From contig NZ_BMQJ01000014.1 of assembly GCF_014648055.1 (NCBI RefSeq), forward strand, positions 62,001-126,000: DNA of 64,000 bases, read 5' to 3'. This stretch comes from Streptosporangium pseudovulgare (GTDB taxonomy: Bacteria; Actinomycetota; Actinomycetes; Streptosporangiales; Streptosporangiaceae). A model generated the notes under the pieces. It ran no database searches, was not told the DNA's origin, and saw nothing but the letters and a program-made list of their open reading frames with translations. Both the position numbers and the translations under genes were made by a program. Shown here in pieces: positions 36,170-48,653 of this stretch; within the stretch, counting starts at the first letter, position 1; each line of letters begins with the position of its first letter.

Positions 36170-36856
36170 ATGACGATCAGAGTGCTGCTGGTCGACGACC
36201 AGCCACTGCTGCGCACCGGTTTCCGCCTCATCCTGGAGGCCGAGCCGGAGATCGCCGTCGTCGGCGAGGCCGGGGACGGCAAGGCCGCCCAGGAGCAGGC
36301 GAGGGCGCTGCTGCCCGACGTGATCCTGATGGACGTCCGGATGCCCGGCGTGGACGGCATCGACGCCACCCGCCGGATCGTCCGGGAGGCGGCGCACGGC
36401 GCCCACGTGCCCAGGGTGCTGGTGCTGACCACGTTCGACCTGGACGAGTACATCGTGGAGGCGCTGCGCGCCGGAGCCAGCGGCTTCCTGCTCAAGGACG
36501 TCCCGCCCGAGGAGCTGGTGCAGGCCATCCGGGTGGTCGCGGCGGGCGACGCCATCGTCGCGCCGAGCGTCACCCGGCGGCTGCTCGACCGGTTCGGCGC
36601 GCACCTGCCGTCCACCCGCCGCCCGTCGGCCCCGGCCCGGCTGGAGCGCCTCACCGAGCGCGAGCTGGAGGTGCTGCGGCTGATCGCCCGGGGCATGTCC
36701 AACGCCGAGATCGCCGCCGAGCTGGTGGTGAGCGAGACGACCGTCAAGACGCACGTCGGCAACGTCCTCACCAAGCTGGGCCTGCGCGACCGCGTGCAGG
36801 CCGTGGTCCTGGCCTACGAGACCGGCCTGATCACCCCGGGCACCGCCTTCTCCTAG
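36170..36856 (+). CDS. NarL/FixJ-type response regulator
   Basis: A 228-residue regulator with an N-terminal receiver domain (acidic pocket D9/D10, phosphoacceptor Asp55 in ILMDVRMPG, Thr in LVLTTFD, Lys in FLLKDVP) and a C-terminal LuxR-type HTH (LTERELEVLRLIARGMSNAEIA). ATG 36170 follows GAAGG by 6 bases. No histidine kinase lies beside it, so its partner is elsewhere. Confidence 0.93.
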   Translation: MTIRVLLVDDQPLLRTGFRLILEAEPEIAVVGEAGDGKAAQEQARALLPDVILMDVRMPGVDGIDATRRIVREAAHGAHVPRVLVLTTFDLDEYIVEALRAGASGFLLKDVPPEELVQAIRVVAAGDAIVAPSVTRRLLDRFGAHLPSTRRPSAPARLERLTERELEVLRLIARGMSNAEIAAELVVSETTVKTHVGNVLTKLGLRDRVQAVVLAYETGLITPGTAFS

Positions 36857-37018
36857 GAACCGTTCGGAGGTGGTCGCGTCCGCCTCCGTGGCCGTCACCA
36901 CCGGGGGCTTCGTCCATACGGAAGGTGTTCCACGGGCATACGAGAGAGCTTTGACGGCGGCGATGCCGGCATCGGCGGACCGATGCCGGCGGCGACGGGC
37001 GCGGGACACCGGCTCACA

Positions 37019-38422
<1,404 letters not shown>

Positions 38423-38442
38423 TTATCATTCGGTATTGCCTT

Positions 38443-39387
38443 ATGGTCGATATCATGCTCAACCCGCAACGCCTCGCGATCCTGCGCGCGGTCCTGGCCG
38501 CCGGGTCGATCAACCAAGCGGCGCGGAACCTCAGCTACTCCCCCGCGACGATCAGCCAGCACATGACCGCCCTGGCGAAGGAGACCGGGCTGGTCCTCTT
38601 CGAGAAGCAGGGACGCGGTATCAGCCCCACCGATGCCGCACGGCACCTGGCAGACCAGGCCCAGTCGCTCCTCGCCGACTTCGGACGCCTCGAACGTGTC
38701 GTCGCGGACCTCCGGAGCGGTCAGGCGCAGCATCTGGCGATCACCTGCTTCGCCTCTGCGGCCGAGCGGTGGATCCCAGAGGTCGTGCGGACCGTTCGCC
38801 GGCACCAGCCGAACCTCACCGTCGAGATCAGCCTCAACGAACCCGTCGACGGGCGCGGTCGCCGACGGCCGGACCTCGACATCCGGACCGAGCCCGCCGA
38901 CGGAGCCGAAGTGCACCTCGACGGCTACCAGCGTCATGAACTCGCCATCGAGGAACTCGTCGCCGTGCTCCCCGCCGCCCACCCCCTCGCCGATGCCCGC
39001 GAACTCGCTTTCCGGGACCTCGAAGGCGAGCCCTGGGTGGACCACGACATCTACGACAGCCCGATCGGACAGATCATCTTGACCGCTTGCCGGGCCGCCG
39101 GATTCACGCCACGCTATGCCGCCCGCCTGGACGATCACCGGGCGGCGCTGCGACTGGTGGAGACGGGCATCGGCGTCACCGTCCTGCCCCGCCTGGCCGT
39201 TGCGGAGCTCCCCGACGGAGTCGTCGCCAGGCCCGTGGTCCGCCCCACCGTCTTCCGGCGCATCGTCGTCCACGCCCGTCAGGATCGGCGGCGCGGCGAC
39301 CTCATCGCCCGCGCGGTGGCACAGCTTCGCGACAGCGCCCGCGAGGCGGTACCGGCGGAGACCTCAGCGGCGAGGAACGGTCCTTGA
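38443..39387 (+). CDS. dgdR: LysR-family regulator, probably controlling dgdA
   Basis: A 314-residue LysR-type regulator with an N-terminal HTH (LNPQRLAILRAVLAAGSINQAARNLSYS) and a two-lobed ligand-binding domain. It is divergent from the dialkylglycine decarboxylase gene, the arrangement in which the Burkholderia DgdR represses dgdA. ATG 38443 or 38455 could be the start; neither has a good ribosome site. The name rests on context rather than clear orthology. Confidence 0.75.
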   Translation: MVDIMLNPQRLAILRAVLAAGSINQAARNLSYSPATISQHMTALAKETGLVLFEKQGRGISPTDAARHLADQAQSLLADFGRLERVVADLRSGQAQHLAITCFASAAERWIPEVVRTVRRHQPNLTVEISLNEPVDGRGRRRPDLDIRTEPADGAEVHLDGYQRHELAIEELVAVLPAAHPLADARELAFRDLEGEPWVDHDIYDSPIGQIILTACRAAGFTPRYAARLDDHRAALRLVETGIGVTVLPRLAVAELPDGVVARPVVRPTVFRRIVVHARQDRRRGDLIARAVAQLRDSAREAVPAETSAARNGP

Positions 39388-39440
39388 TCGAGCAGGGCCG
39401 GCCGGGGCCGGGGCCGCGCCGGGCGGCGGGGAACCCTCGG

Positions 39441-40328
39441 TCACGGCGCCGGCGGATGGCCCGCCGGGGCGTGACCGCGCAGCTCGGCGAGGATCCTGGA
39501 GAGCACCGGCCGGGTGTCGGCGCGCCGCCAGGCGAGGGCGACGGTGCACCGCCGGTCGCCGGAGAGCGGCACGAACACCACCCCGGTGCGGGCGTAGTGC
39601 TCGTCGGTGCTCTGCGACAGCAGGGCGATCCCCTGGCCCGCCGCCACCAGCTCCAGGGTCTCCTCGATGGCGCCGGACCCGATCTCACCGGCGATGTCCG
39701 TCACGCCGAGCGACCCGGGGCTGCGGAAGTCCCGCCAGACCGGGTCGGGACTGCGCGGCACCACCCACACCCGGCCGCCCAGGTCGGCCGGGCCGAGGGC
39801 GGAGGCCCGGGAGAGCGGGTCTCCGGCGGGCACCGCGACGGCCCGGCGGTCGGCGCTGACGACCATGAGGTCCAGGGCGTCGTCGGTCAGCGGCGGCCAC
39901 ACCACGGCCAGGTCGCTGGTCCCGGCCAGCAGGCCGCAGGAGGGGTCGTCGAAGTCGAAGCGGCGCAGCCGTACGTCCCGGCCGGAGGCCCGCCGTACCG
40001 CGCCGAGCAGCATCGAGGTGCGCGTCCCCGCCGCCTCGCCCATGAAGCCCACGGTGAGGCCGGGGGCGTCCCCGGCGAGCAGGGCCTCGAACTCGTCGGC
40101 GGCGGCGGTCACCGCGGCCGCGTGGGCCAGCACTCCGGCGCCCAGCTCGGTCAGGCGGGCGCCGTCGCGGTCGCGGACCAGCAGCGGCCGGCCCGCCGCG
40201 GCCTCCAGGCGGCGCACCGCGGCGCTCACCGTCGGCTGGCTGACCCCGAGTGCGGCGGCGGCCCCGCGGAAGGAGCCGGCGCGGGCGACGGCGACGAACG
40301 CCCGTACGGCGGGCAGCGTGATGTCCAC
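39441..40328 (-). CDS. LysR-family transcriptional regulator
   Basis: A 295-residue regulator. The HTH reads ITLPAVRAFVAVARAGSFRGAAAALGVSQPTVSAAVRRLE, and the effector domain begins LTVGFMGEAAG. It shares little beyond the fold with the DgdR-like protein next door. GTG 40328 starts the conserved part; ATG 40358 would add ten residues. It faces a GNAT gene whose start is 181 bases away, a plausible target. The inducer is unknown. Confidence 0.87.
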   Translation of the reverse strand: MDITLPAVRAFVAVARAGSFRGAAAALGVSQPTVSAAVRRLEAAAGRPLLVRDRDGARLTELGAGVLAHAAAVTAAADEFEALLAGDAPGLTVGFMGEAAGTRTSMLLGAVRRASGRDVRLRRFDFDDPSCGLLAGTSDLAVVWPPLTDDALDLMVVSADRRAVAVPAGDPLSRASALGPADLGGRVWVVPRSPDPVWRDFRSPGSLGVTDIAGEIGSGAIEETLELVAAGQGIALLSQSTDEHYARTGVVFVPLSGDRRCTVALAWRRADTRPVLSRILAELRGHAPAGHPPAP

Positions 40329-40509
40329 CCCGAGATGATAGTCGTCGGCTATCGGCATAGCGGGAAACTGTCGGACCGGCCGGCACCCCGTACCCGAGGA
40401 TCGTCCGGTGATGTTCGCGGGACGGGCGAGCCGCCCGGACGGGCCGGGCCCGCCGCGACGGCGTTCCCCGGCACCGTGGCGGGGGCGCCCGGGACCTTGG
40501 AGGAATGTG

Positions 40510-41331
40510 ATGGTGATCCGGAAGCTGACGTCCGGCGACCTCGACGACTGCCTGCGGCTCGCCGAGGACAGGGACTGGGGCCGGGAGGAGCGCAAGTGGC
40601 GTTTCCTGCTGGAGGGCGGCGAGGGGTACGGGATCGTGGACGGCGCCGGGGACCTGGTGGCGACCGCGATCCTGACCCGGTACGGAGGTCGCACCGCGGC
40701 GGTCAGCATGGTGTTGGTGGCCTCCCGCCTCGCACGGCGGGGCCTGGGCACCCGGCTGATCGCGCACGTGCTGGACCGGGCGGGCGGCCTGACCGTCTTC
40801 CTGAACGCCACCGCCCAGGGGCGGCCCCTGTACGAGAAGCTGGGGTTCCGGGTGACCGGCGGGGCCTCCATGCACGTGGGGGTCTTCACCGGGCCGCCGT
40901 CGGGCGCCTCCCGCGCCGCGCGGCCGGAGGACCTCAAGGCGATCGCCGACCTGGACGCCGAGGTCGCGGGCGCGGACCGGTCCGATCTGCTGCGGCGCTA
41001 CGCGGGCTTCGCCGAGGAGATCCGGGTGATCGACGACGGCCGGGGCGTGTCGGGGTACGCGGGGATGTGGCGCAACGTCACCAACACGGTCGTCGGCCCG
41101 GTGGTCGCGGCGAGCCCGGAGGACGCCCGCGCCCTGATCGCCGACCTCGCCGCGCGGGCCGGGCGGCCGGTGCGGCTGGAGGTCGAGGACCGGCGCCCGG
41201 AGCTGGCGGCGTGGCTGGACGGCCACGGCGTGACCGCGGGCATGCGGACGTCGGACATGGTCGCCGGGTCCGGGCCGCTGCCCGGTGACCGGTCGCGGTT
41301 CTTCGCCCCGGTCATGTCGGCGCTCGGCTGA
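40510..41331 (+). CDS. GNAT family N-acetyltransferase
   Basis: A 273-residue acetyltransferase with the acetyl-CoA loop LVASRLARRGLGTRLIAHVL and a second GNAT-like half (about residues 140-270) as in two-domain relatives. The LYEKLGFRVTG strand is typical. ATG 40510 has TTGGAGG 7 bases upstream. The substrate is not evident. It is divergent from a LysR regulator and convergent with the peptide transporter operon. Confidence 0.85.
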   Translation: MVIRKLTSGDLDDCLRLAEDRDWGREERKWRFLLEGGEGYGIVDGAGDLVATAILTRYGGRTAAVSMVLVASRLARRGLGTRLIAHVLDRAGGLTVFLNATAQGRPLYEKLGFRVTGGASMHVGVFTGPPSGASRAARPEDLKAIADLDAEVAGADRSDLLRRYAGFAEEIRVIDDGRGVSGYAGMWRNVTNTVVGPVVAASPEDARALIADLAARAGRPVRLEVEDRRPELAAWLDGHGVTAGMRTSDMVAGSGPLPGDRSRFFAPVMSALG

Positions 41332-41496
41332 GGTGCCCGCGGGCCGGGAGCGGCTCGCGGGCCGAGGGGCCGGACGCCGGGGCCGGCCGGTCCGCGGACC
41401 GGACGCGGACGGACGGGCGGACGCGGGGGCCGATCGGGCCGAGGGGCCGGACGCGGACGGACGGACCCGGGGAAACGGCGCGGTGGGAGACGACGA

Positions 41497-41527
41497 ACGC
41501 CGGGACGAGGTGTGCTCGTCCCGGCGT
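41497..41527. terminator. 13-bp hairpin between convergent GNAT and peptide ABC genes
   Basis: A 13-bp perfect stem (41497-41509 with 41515-41527) closed by GTGTG lies about 40 bases past the last peptide-transporter stop. The rest of 41332-41490 is GGACG/GGCCG-rich low-complexity sequence with no gene. Confidence 0.65.
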
Positions 41528-41568
41528 CGCGCGGGACGGCCGGCCGGGCGGTCTCCCCCGGCGGGCGG

Positions 41569-42620
41569 TCAGGCCGGGACGGTCTCCCCCGGAGCGGGCC
41601 CGGCGGCCGGGGCGGGGGCGTTCTCCGGGAAGTGGCAGGCGACCTGGTGGCCGGCGGCCAGTTCGACCAGCGGCGGCTCCACCGTCTTGCAGACCTCCTG
41701 GGCCTTCCAGCACCGGGTGTGGAAGCGGCAGGCGGGCGGCGGGTTGAGCGGGCTGGGCACGTCGCCCTGGAGCCGGATGCGCTCGCGGTCCTTGCGCCGG
41801 GCCGGATCGGGGACCGGCACCGCCGACATCAGCGCGTTGGTGTACGGGTGCATGGGCGACTCGTACAGGTCCTTGCGGTCGGCCAGCTCGACGATCTTGC
41901 CGAGGTACATGACCGCGACCCGGTCGCTGATGTGCCGGATGACCGACAGGTCGTGCGCGACGATGACGTAGGTCAGGTCGAGCTCGTTCTGCAGGTCCTC
42001 CAGGAGGTTGACCACCTGCGCCTGGATCGACACGTCGAGGGCGGAGACCGGCTCGTCGGCGATGATGAGCTTGGGCTTGAGCGCGAGCGTGCGGGCGATG
42101 CCGATGCGCTGGCGCTGACCGCCGGAGAACTCGTGCGGGTAGCGGTTGTAGTGCTCGGGGCTGAGCCCGACCAGCTCCAGGATCTCCTGGACGGCCTTCT
42201 TGGTGCCCTGCTCGGTCTTGATGCCCTGGATGCGGAAGGGCGCGCCGACGATGGCGCCCACCGTGTGCCGGGGGTTGAGCGAGGAGTAGGGGTCCTGGAA
42301 GATCATCTGCATGTCGCGGCGGAGCGGCCGCAGGGACGACTGCGACCTGTGGGTGATGTCCTCGCCCTCGAACACGACCTTCCCGCCGGTCGGCTCCAGC
42401 AGGCGGGTGATCAGGCGGCCGGTGGTGCTCTTGCCGCAGCCGGACTCGCCCACCAGGCCGAGCGTCTCTCCCTTGCGGACGTCGAAGCTGACTCCGTCGA
42501 CCGCCTTGACCGCGCCGACCTGACGCCTGAGCAGGCCCTTGGTCACCGGGAAGTGCTTCTGCAGCCCCTGGACGGACAGCAGCGCACCGGGATCGGTCAC
42601 CGCAGCGCCCTTGTCGTCAG

Positions 42621-42624
<4 letters not shown>
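41569..42624 (-). CDS. Oligopeptide ABC transporter ATP-binding protein (OppF/DppF type)
   Basis: A 351-residue ATPase with Walker [14 protein letters not shown]-loop [16 protein letters not shown], signature [15 protein letters not shown] and Walker [13 protein letters not shown]. The C-terminal oligo/dipeptide extension keeps the Cys-containing [13 protein letters not shown] that binds an Fe-S cluster in relatives. GTG 42624 overlaps the preceding stop (GTGA), with GGAG 6-7 bases upstream. It pairs with the next ATPase to drive peptide uptake and is the last gene of the operon. Confidence 0.94.
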
Positions 42625-43672
<1,048 letters not shown>

Positions 43673-43676
<4 letters not shown>

Positions 43677-44686
43677 GAGAGCCTCACCCTCGGGTCGACC
43701 ACCGCGTACAGGATGTCCACGATGAGGTTGGCCAGGACGATGAAGAAGGCCGCGAACATGGTCACGCCGAGCACGACCGGCAGGTCGTTGCCGCGGATCG
43801 CGTCGATGACCAGCTTGCCGACGCCGGGGATGGAGAAGGTGCTCTCGGTGAGCACGGCTCCGCCCAGCAGCAGGCCGACGTCGAGTCCGAAGATGGTGAG
43901 GATCGGGGTCAGCGTGGCGCGCAGCGCGTGCTTGGTGACGACCGTGCTCTCCTTGAGGCCCTTGGCCCGGGCCGTGCGGATGTAGTCCTCGCCCATGGTC
44001 TCCAGCATGCCCGCCCGGGTGAGCCGGGCGTACAGGGCCGCGTAGAGGAACGCCAGGGTGATCCAGGGCAGGACCAGCGCCTGGAACCAGGCGACAGGGT
44101 TCTCGGAGATCCCGGTGTAGGTGCCGCCGCCGGGGAAGATCCCGAGCGTGTAGGCGAACACCGACAGCGAGACCAGGCCGGTGAAGTAGATGGGCAGCGA
44201 GACGCCGGCGAGCGCCACGGTCATGGCCGCGCGGTCGAGCGCGGTGCCGCGTCTCAGCGCGGAGACGATGCCGATGCTGACGCCGGCGATGAGCCAGAGG
44301 ATCGCCGCCCCCGCGGCCAGCGACATCGTCGCGGGCAGCCGGTCGAGCAGCGTCGGCCAGACCGGCTGGTTGTTGTTGAAGGAGTAGCCGAAGCAGGGCG
44401 CCGGGCACTCGGCCTTGCGCGGGCCGAGCGAGTAGTCCTCGCCGGCGACGATGCCCTTGGCGAACCGCCCGTACTGCACGATGAGCGGGTCGTCCAGGTG
44501 CAGCCGTTTGACGGCGCCCTGGATCGCTTCGGGGGTGGCATCCCGTCCGACGTAGCGCGACGCCATGCCCTCGGGGGTCTGTCCCAGGGCCCGTGGGATG
44601 AGAAAGAAGATCGCGAAGGTGGCCGCGCTGACGACAGCGAGCATCAGCACGGCGGCGATCACGCGGCGGACGATGAATGCGACCAC
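43673..44686 (-). CDS. Oligopeptide ABC transporter permease (OppB type)
   Basis: A 337-residue permease with an N-terminal helix ([25 protein letters not shown]) and the EAA-type loop [30 protein letters not shown]. It is followed by overlapping ATPase genes and preceded by the binding-protein gene, from which a strong hairpin separates it. It forms the channel with the OppC-type permease whose gene starts the operon. Confidence 0.94.
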
Positions 44687-44699
44687 GATCGTTCGGCCG

Positions 44700-44728
44700 G
44701 GTGCCCGGGAGGGTCGCTCCCGGGCACC
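44700..44728 (-). terminator. 12-bp hairpin between binding-protein and OppB-type genes
   Basis: A perfect 12-bp stem (44700-44711 with 44717-44728) with a GGTCG loop lies 36 bases past the binding-protein stop, inside the operon. It may cut transcription partly or protect the upstream message, raising the amount of binding protein over the channel. Confidence 0.55.
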
Positions 44729-44764
44729 GTGGCCTTCACCTGCCTTTGGTTGGCTAGAGAAGGA

Positions 44765-46543
44765 CTACTGCTGCTTGACGCCGAGCCACGTGTAGTCGTA
44801 CATGCCGTAGGCCGGGTGCACGTACACGTTGGTCAGGTTCGAGGGGCGGAAGAGGAGCGTCTTCTCGTAGACGAACGACATGAACGCCGCCGACTCCATG
44901 ACCTTCTTGTCGACCTCGGACCAGATCTCGTTGCGGGCCGTCGTGTCGGTGGTCTGGATGCCCTTGTCGAGCAGTTCGTTAACGGACGGGTCGTTCAGCT
45001 CCATCATGTTGTAGTTGCCGGAGTCCTTGATGAAGCGACCGTCGACGATCTGCGACAGGAAGCCGAAGCCGGACGGCCAGTCGGAGCCCCAGCCGGCGAC
45101 CATGATGCCCAGGCCGTTCTTGTGCACGAAGTCCGGCTTGCCAGCGTACTGCGAGCTCCAGTCACCCGAGGGGTACTTCTTGATCGTGGCCTTGATGCCG
45201 ACCCGGTCGAGCGAGGCCTGCATGGCCTCGGCGACCTGGACCTCCTTGACCCGGTCACCGCGGACCGCGATGTTGGTCTCGAAGCCGTTCGGCTGGCCGC
45301 AGGCCGCGAGGCTCTCCTTGGCCTTGGCCAGGTCGCCCTTGTGGTCGGCGCCGTTGGGGTACAGGTCGAACGGCTTGTAGCCGACGGTGGTCGGGGTCAT
45401 CGCGGTGCTGCCGATGTCACCGCCGAGCGGGCCGCCCCACGGCGCCTGGGTGGCGACCTTGTCGGTGGCGTACTGCACGGCCTTGCGGCACTCGATGTTG
45501 TCGAACGGCTTGACCTTGGTCGACATCATCGCGTAGCGGTTGAACGGCGTGTACGGGTTGTCCGACGAGTTCTTCAGCTCGGGCTTGCCGACGATCTTGG
45601 CGCGGGCCGCGGGCTGGACGCCGGTGCCGCCCAGGTCGACGTGGATCTGCCCGTTGAGCAGACGCTGGTCGATGTCGTCGGCGTTCTGCTTGTACTGCAC
45701 CTCGATGCGGTCCGGCAGCTGCTTGCGGGTGGTGTCGGTGGACGGGTCCCAGTTCTCGTTCTTGACGAGGTTCAGCTGCTTGCCGACCTCGTAGCTCTCG
45801 AACTTGTAGGGGCCGGTCGAGGCGACGTTCTTCTCGTAGTCGAGACCGGTGTCCTTGGCCTGCGGCACCGGAGCCGACTGCGGGTTGGCGACCAGGAAGT
45901 CGAACTCCGAGAACGGGGCCTTGAGCTTGAAGACGACGGTGTAGTCGTCGGGGGTCTCGACGCCCTTGAAGTCGTCGAGGTTCTTGTCCTTGTACGGACC
46001 CTTGTAGCCCTCGGCGTCGAGGTACTGGGCGAAGTACTTCGGGCCGTCGGTGAGCTCGGAGGTGAAGTTGCTGCGGGCGATGGCGTACTTGACGTCGGCG
46101 GCCTTGACCTCCGTGCCGTCGTCGTACTTGATGCCCTTCTTCAGCTTGTAGGTCCAGGTCTTGCCGTCCTCGCTGGCCTGACCGGGGCCCTCGGCGAGGT
46201 CGGGGACGAGCTTCAGTCCCTCCTCACCCGGGGCGGGCTGGTAGGTCATCAGCGGACGGGCGTACAGCCGCGAGAAGTTCCAGTTCCAGGCGTAGTAGGT
46301 GTTGCCCGGGTCCGTGGAGTCCGGCTCGTCCGTCAGCGCGAACTTGAGCGTGCCGCCCTTGGCGTCGGAGGCGTTGACGAGCTTGGTGTAGGCGTCGTTG
46401 AAGGCCGTGCCGGAGGCTCCGGTGCCCTGGTTGCCCGAGCCCGTGTTGTTGCCACCGCCGCCGGCCGTACCGCCGCAGGCGGCAAGACCCATGGTCAGCG
46501 TGGTACCCAGCGCGGCGAGCGCCAAGGCTTTGGTCTTCCTCAT
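44765..46543 (-). CDS. Oligopeptide-binding lipoprotein (SBP family 5)
   Basis: A 592-residue extracellular binding protein. The signal peptide ends LAAC with lipidated Cys23, followed by a Gly/Asn-rich linker. The family-5 fold shows LVPDLAEGPGQASEDGKTWTY, KLKKGIKYDDGTEVKAADV and a C-terminal NLTNVYVHPAYGMYDYTW. It captures oligopeptides or related solutes. The second gene of the operon, it follows the OppC-type permease by 68 bases and is separated from the OppB-type gene by a hairpin. Confidence 0.94.
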   Translation of the reverse strand: MRKTKALALAALGTTLTMGLAACGGTAGGGGNNTGSGNQGTGASGTAFNDAYTKLVNASDAKGGTLKFALTDEPDSTDPGNTYYAWNWNFSRLYARPLMTYQPAPGEEGLKLVPDLAEGPGQASEDGKTWTYKLKKGIKYDDGTEVKAADVKYAIARSNFTSELTDGPKYFAQYLDAEGYKGPYKDKNLDDFKGVETPDDYTVVFKLKAPFSEFDFLVANPQSAPVPQAKDTGLDYEKNVASTGPYKFESYEVGKQLNLVKNENWDPSTDTTRKQLPDRIEVQYKQNADDIDQRLLNGQIHVDLGGTGVQPAARAKIVGKPELKNSSDNPYTPFNRYAMMSTKVKPFDNIECRKAVQYATDKVATQAPWGGPLGGDIGSTAMTPTTVGYKPFDLYPNGADHKGDLAKAKESLAACGQPNGFETNIAVRGDRVKEVQVAEAMQASLDRVGIKATIKKYPSGDWSSQYAGKPDFVHKNGLGIMVAGWGSDWPSGFGFLSQIVDGRFIKDSGNYNMMELNDPSVNELLDKGIQTTDTTARNEIWSEVDKKVMESAAFMSFVYEKTLLFRPSNLTNVYVHPAYGMYDYTWLGVKQQ

Positions 46544-46611
46544 CGTGGTGGTACACCCCTTGTCGTGAAGTGGCGGTGGTGGAGACGAACGGTCGCGACG
46601 GTCGCTTCGCG

Positions 46612-47622
46612 CTACCTGGCTCGCGGGTCGAGGGCGTCCCGCAGCCCGTCGCCCAGGAGGTTGAAGGCCATCACGGTGATGAAGATGGCGAGGCCGGGAA
46701 CGATCATGAAGTGCGGGGCGATCTGGTAGTAGTCGACCGCCCGGGTGAGCATGCCGCCCCAGGACGCCTGGGGCTCGTTCACGCCCACGCCGAGGAACGA
46801 CAGCGACGCCTCGAACATGATGTTGGTGGGGATGAGCAGCGTGGAGTAGACCAGGATCGGCGCCACGAGGTTCGGGAACACCTCGCGGAAGATGATGTAG
46901 CCGTTGCTCGCCCCCAGCGAGCGGGCGGCGTCGACGAACTCGCGCTCGCGCAGCGACAGCGTCTGGCCGCGCACGATGCGCGCGATGTAGGGCCAGCTGA
47001 AGAACCCGATGATGAACACGATCACCGCGATGCGCAGCGCGTTGCCCTTCATGCCGAGCGCCTGGTCGGGCAGCGCGCCGACGATGGCGATCGCGAACAG
47101 CAGCAGCGGGAAGGCCAGGAAGACGTCCATCAGCCGGCTGATGACCGTGTCGATCCAGCCGCCGAAGTAGCCGGCGAGCACGCCCAGCAGCGCGCCGATC
47201 ACCACCGAGACGAGCGTGGCGAGGAAGGCGACCAGCAGCGAGATCTGCGCGCCGGACAGGATGCGGGCGAAGATGTCGCGGCCGTTGACCGGTTCCAGGC
47301 CGAAGGGGTGCTCCAGGCTGATGCCGCCGAAGGCGGCCGTCGGCGCGCTGGTCATCGGGTCGATGAGGTCGTTGTTGGGGATGTTGGGCGGGTCGCCGAA
47401 GAGGGCGATCAGTCCTCCGAAGGGGCGCTCCGCGAAGATCGCCACCAGGACGAGGAACACCACCACGACGGCGCCTGCGACGGCGGCCTTGTCGCGCTTG
47501 AGGCGGGTCCAGGCGATCTGGCCGAGCGAACGGCCTTCGATGGCCTTTCCGCCCGTCCCCTGGAGAACGGCCTCCGGCTGGGCCTCCATGGCCTGCCCGG
47601 AGACGTCGAGCGGTGTGGTCAT
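46612..47622 (-). CDS. Oligopeptide ABC transporter permease (OppC type)
   Basis: A 336-residue permease with a cytoplasmic N-terminus of about 45 residues, an N-terminal helix (AAVAGAVVVVFLVLVAIFA), a periplasmic loop and the channel helices. The EAA loop is EREFVDAARSLGASNGYIIFREVFPNL. ATG 47622 has AGGGGG 9 bases upstream. It is the first gene of the operon, whereas the usual order puts the binding protein or OppB first. Confidence 0.93.
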   Translation of the reverse strand: MTTPLDVSGQAMEAQPEAVLQGTGGKAIEGRSLGQIAWTRLKRDKAAVAGAVVVVFLVLVAIFAERPFGGLIALFGDPPNIPNNDLIDPMTSAPTAAFGGISLEHPFGLEPVNGRDIFARILSGAQISLLVAFLATLVSVVIGALLGVLAGYFGGWIDTVISRLMDVFLAFPLLLFAIAIVGALPDQALGMKGNALRIAVIVFIIGFFSWPYIARIVRGQTLSLREREFVDAARSLGASNGYIIFREVFPNLVAPILVYSTLLIPTNIMFEASLSFLGVGVNEPQASWGGMLTRAVDYYQIAPHFMIVPGLAIFITVMAFNLLGDGLRDALDPRAR

Positions 47623-47723
47623 GCGTGTGGCCCCCTGGATCCCAGACGACGTTGTCCGACGGGTGCGCCCGGGTGGGGTGCGCCCTCTGCTGTTCCGAAC
47701 CGCGCTCACGGTCCTGGACGCAG

Positions 47724-47751
47724 AATCTATGGGCTGATCTGCGCAGACCAA
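47724..47751 (-). promoter_or_regulatory. Candidate promoter of the peptide ABC operon
   Basis: TTGGTC (47751-47746) and TAGATT (47729-47724) on the - strand are separated by 16 bases, about 100 bases before the OppC-type start. The area from 47740 to 47870 is unusually A+T-rich for this genome. Confidence 0.4.
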
Positions 47752-47882
47752 CCCCTGAGGGCGCTATGTGGCTCAACTGTGATTCATGCGCAATTCATTT
47801 GTTTTGATCTTGGGCCGAATGTCCGGAAGCCGTTCCGCTTCTGTCTCGGATTCGTGACATTGCACTGATGGGTAACTCAGTG

Positions 47883-48464
47883 TCAACCGATCCCACGTCG
47901 CTTGAGGATGTCCTCGATCTCCGAGAAGTCGTCATCGGAGGAGGATGCCTGCTTCCCGGCCTGCTTCCCGGCGGGTTTCGCGGCGGGCCGGGCCATGGGC
48001 TGGGTGCCGGATCCGGCGGCGGGCCGGGCGGGGTCGGCGGGCGCCGCCCCGGGACGCGGCAGCGGCCGGGTGCCCGAGGAGCCCCGTACGGCGCCGCCCC
48101 CGGCGGCCTCCGCTCCCCCGGCCGGCGCCTCCGCGGCCCGCCCGGACCCGGACGTCCGCAACCGGCGGCCGCGCACCGCCCCGGTCACCACGAACAGCAC
48201 GGCCGACAGCCCGGCCAGGGCCACCCCCGCCCACACCGTGGGGTTGAGCGCCACACCGGTGACGAACCCGACGATCGCCGTGCCGATCCGCCAGAGGGTG
48301 GGCAGCGCGCCCGTCAGATAGGCGGCCAGCGGCAGCAGCGACCACGCCACCCCCCGCAGTCCCGCCAGCACTCCCCTGCGGCGCATCCGCAGGAAGCTGA
48401 GCAGCAGCCCCACCCCGGTCAACCCGGCGCAGAGCGGCAACCACGCGATCTGTTCGAACGACAT
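47883..48464 (-). CDS. Small membrane protein of unknown function
   Basis: A 193-residue protein with two to three hydrophobic segments (about residues 5-24, 35-55 and 70-95), then an Ala/Pro/Gly-rich cytoplasmic tail. It ends in the acidic-basic DDDFSEIEDILKRRGIG. That closing motif is likely the functional contact. No established family is recalled. It stands alone between the A+T-rich promoter region of the peptide operon and the HAD phosphatase. Confidence 0.7.
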   Translation of the reverse strand: MSFEQIAWLPLCAGLTGVGLLLSFLRMRRRGVLAGLRGVAWSLLPLAAYLTGALPTLWRIGTAIVGFVTGVALNPTVWAGVALAGLSAVLFVVTGAVRGRRLRTSGSGRAAEAPAGGAEAAGGGAVRGSSGTRPLPRPGAAPADPARPAAGSGTQPMARPAAKPAGKQAGKQASSSDDDFSEIEDILKRRGIG

Positions 48465-48653
48465 AGCGGACCGTCCCTCGTATCGGCGTACCCGTCTTCC
48501 ATCCTGGCACGCGGGATCGCGGGGCCCCTCCTCCCCGGGGAGGGATGATCCCCTAGGGGACGGCCCCGGGAGCGGCGGCGGTCCCTCGGGGATCTCCCCG
48601 GGTCGGCGGGCCCTTCGAGGGCGTGCCCCGGCCCTCTCCGCGGGCGGCCCGGG

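Noticed and set aside
37000-37018. Short repeats of GATGCCGGC between the response regulator and dgdA
   Set aside because: They are short and common in this base composition, and form no stable hairpin tied to a gene end.
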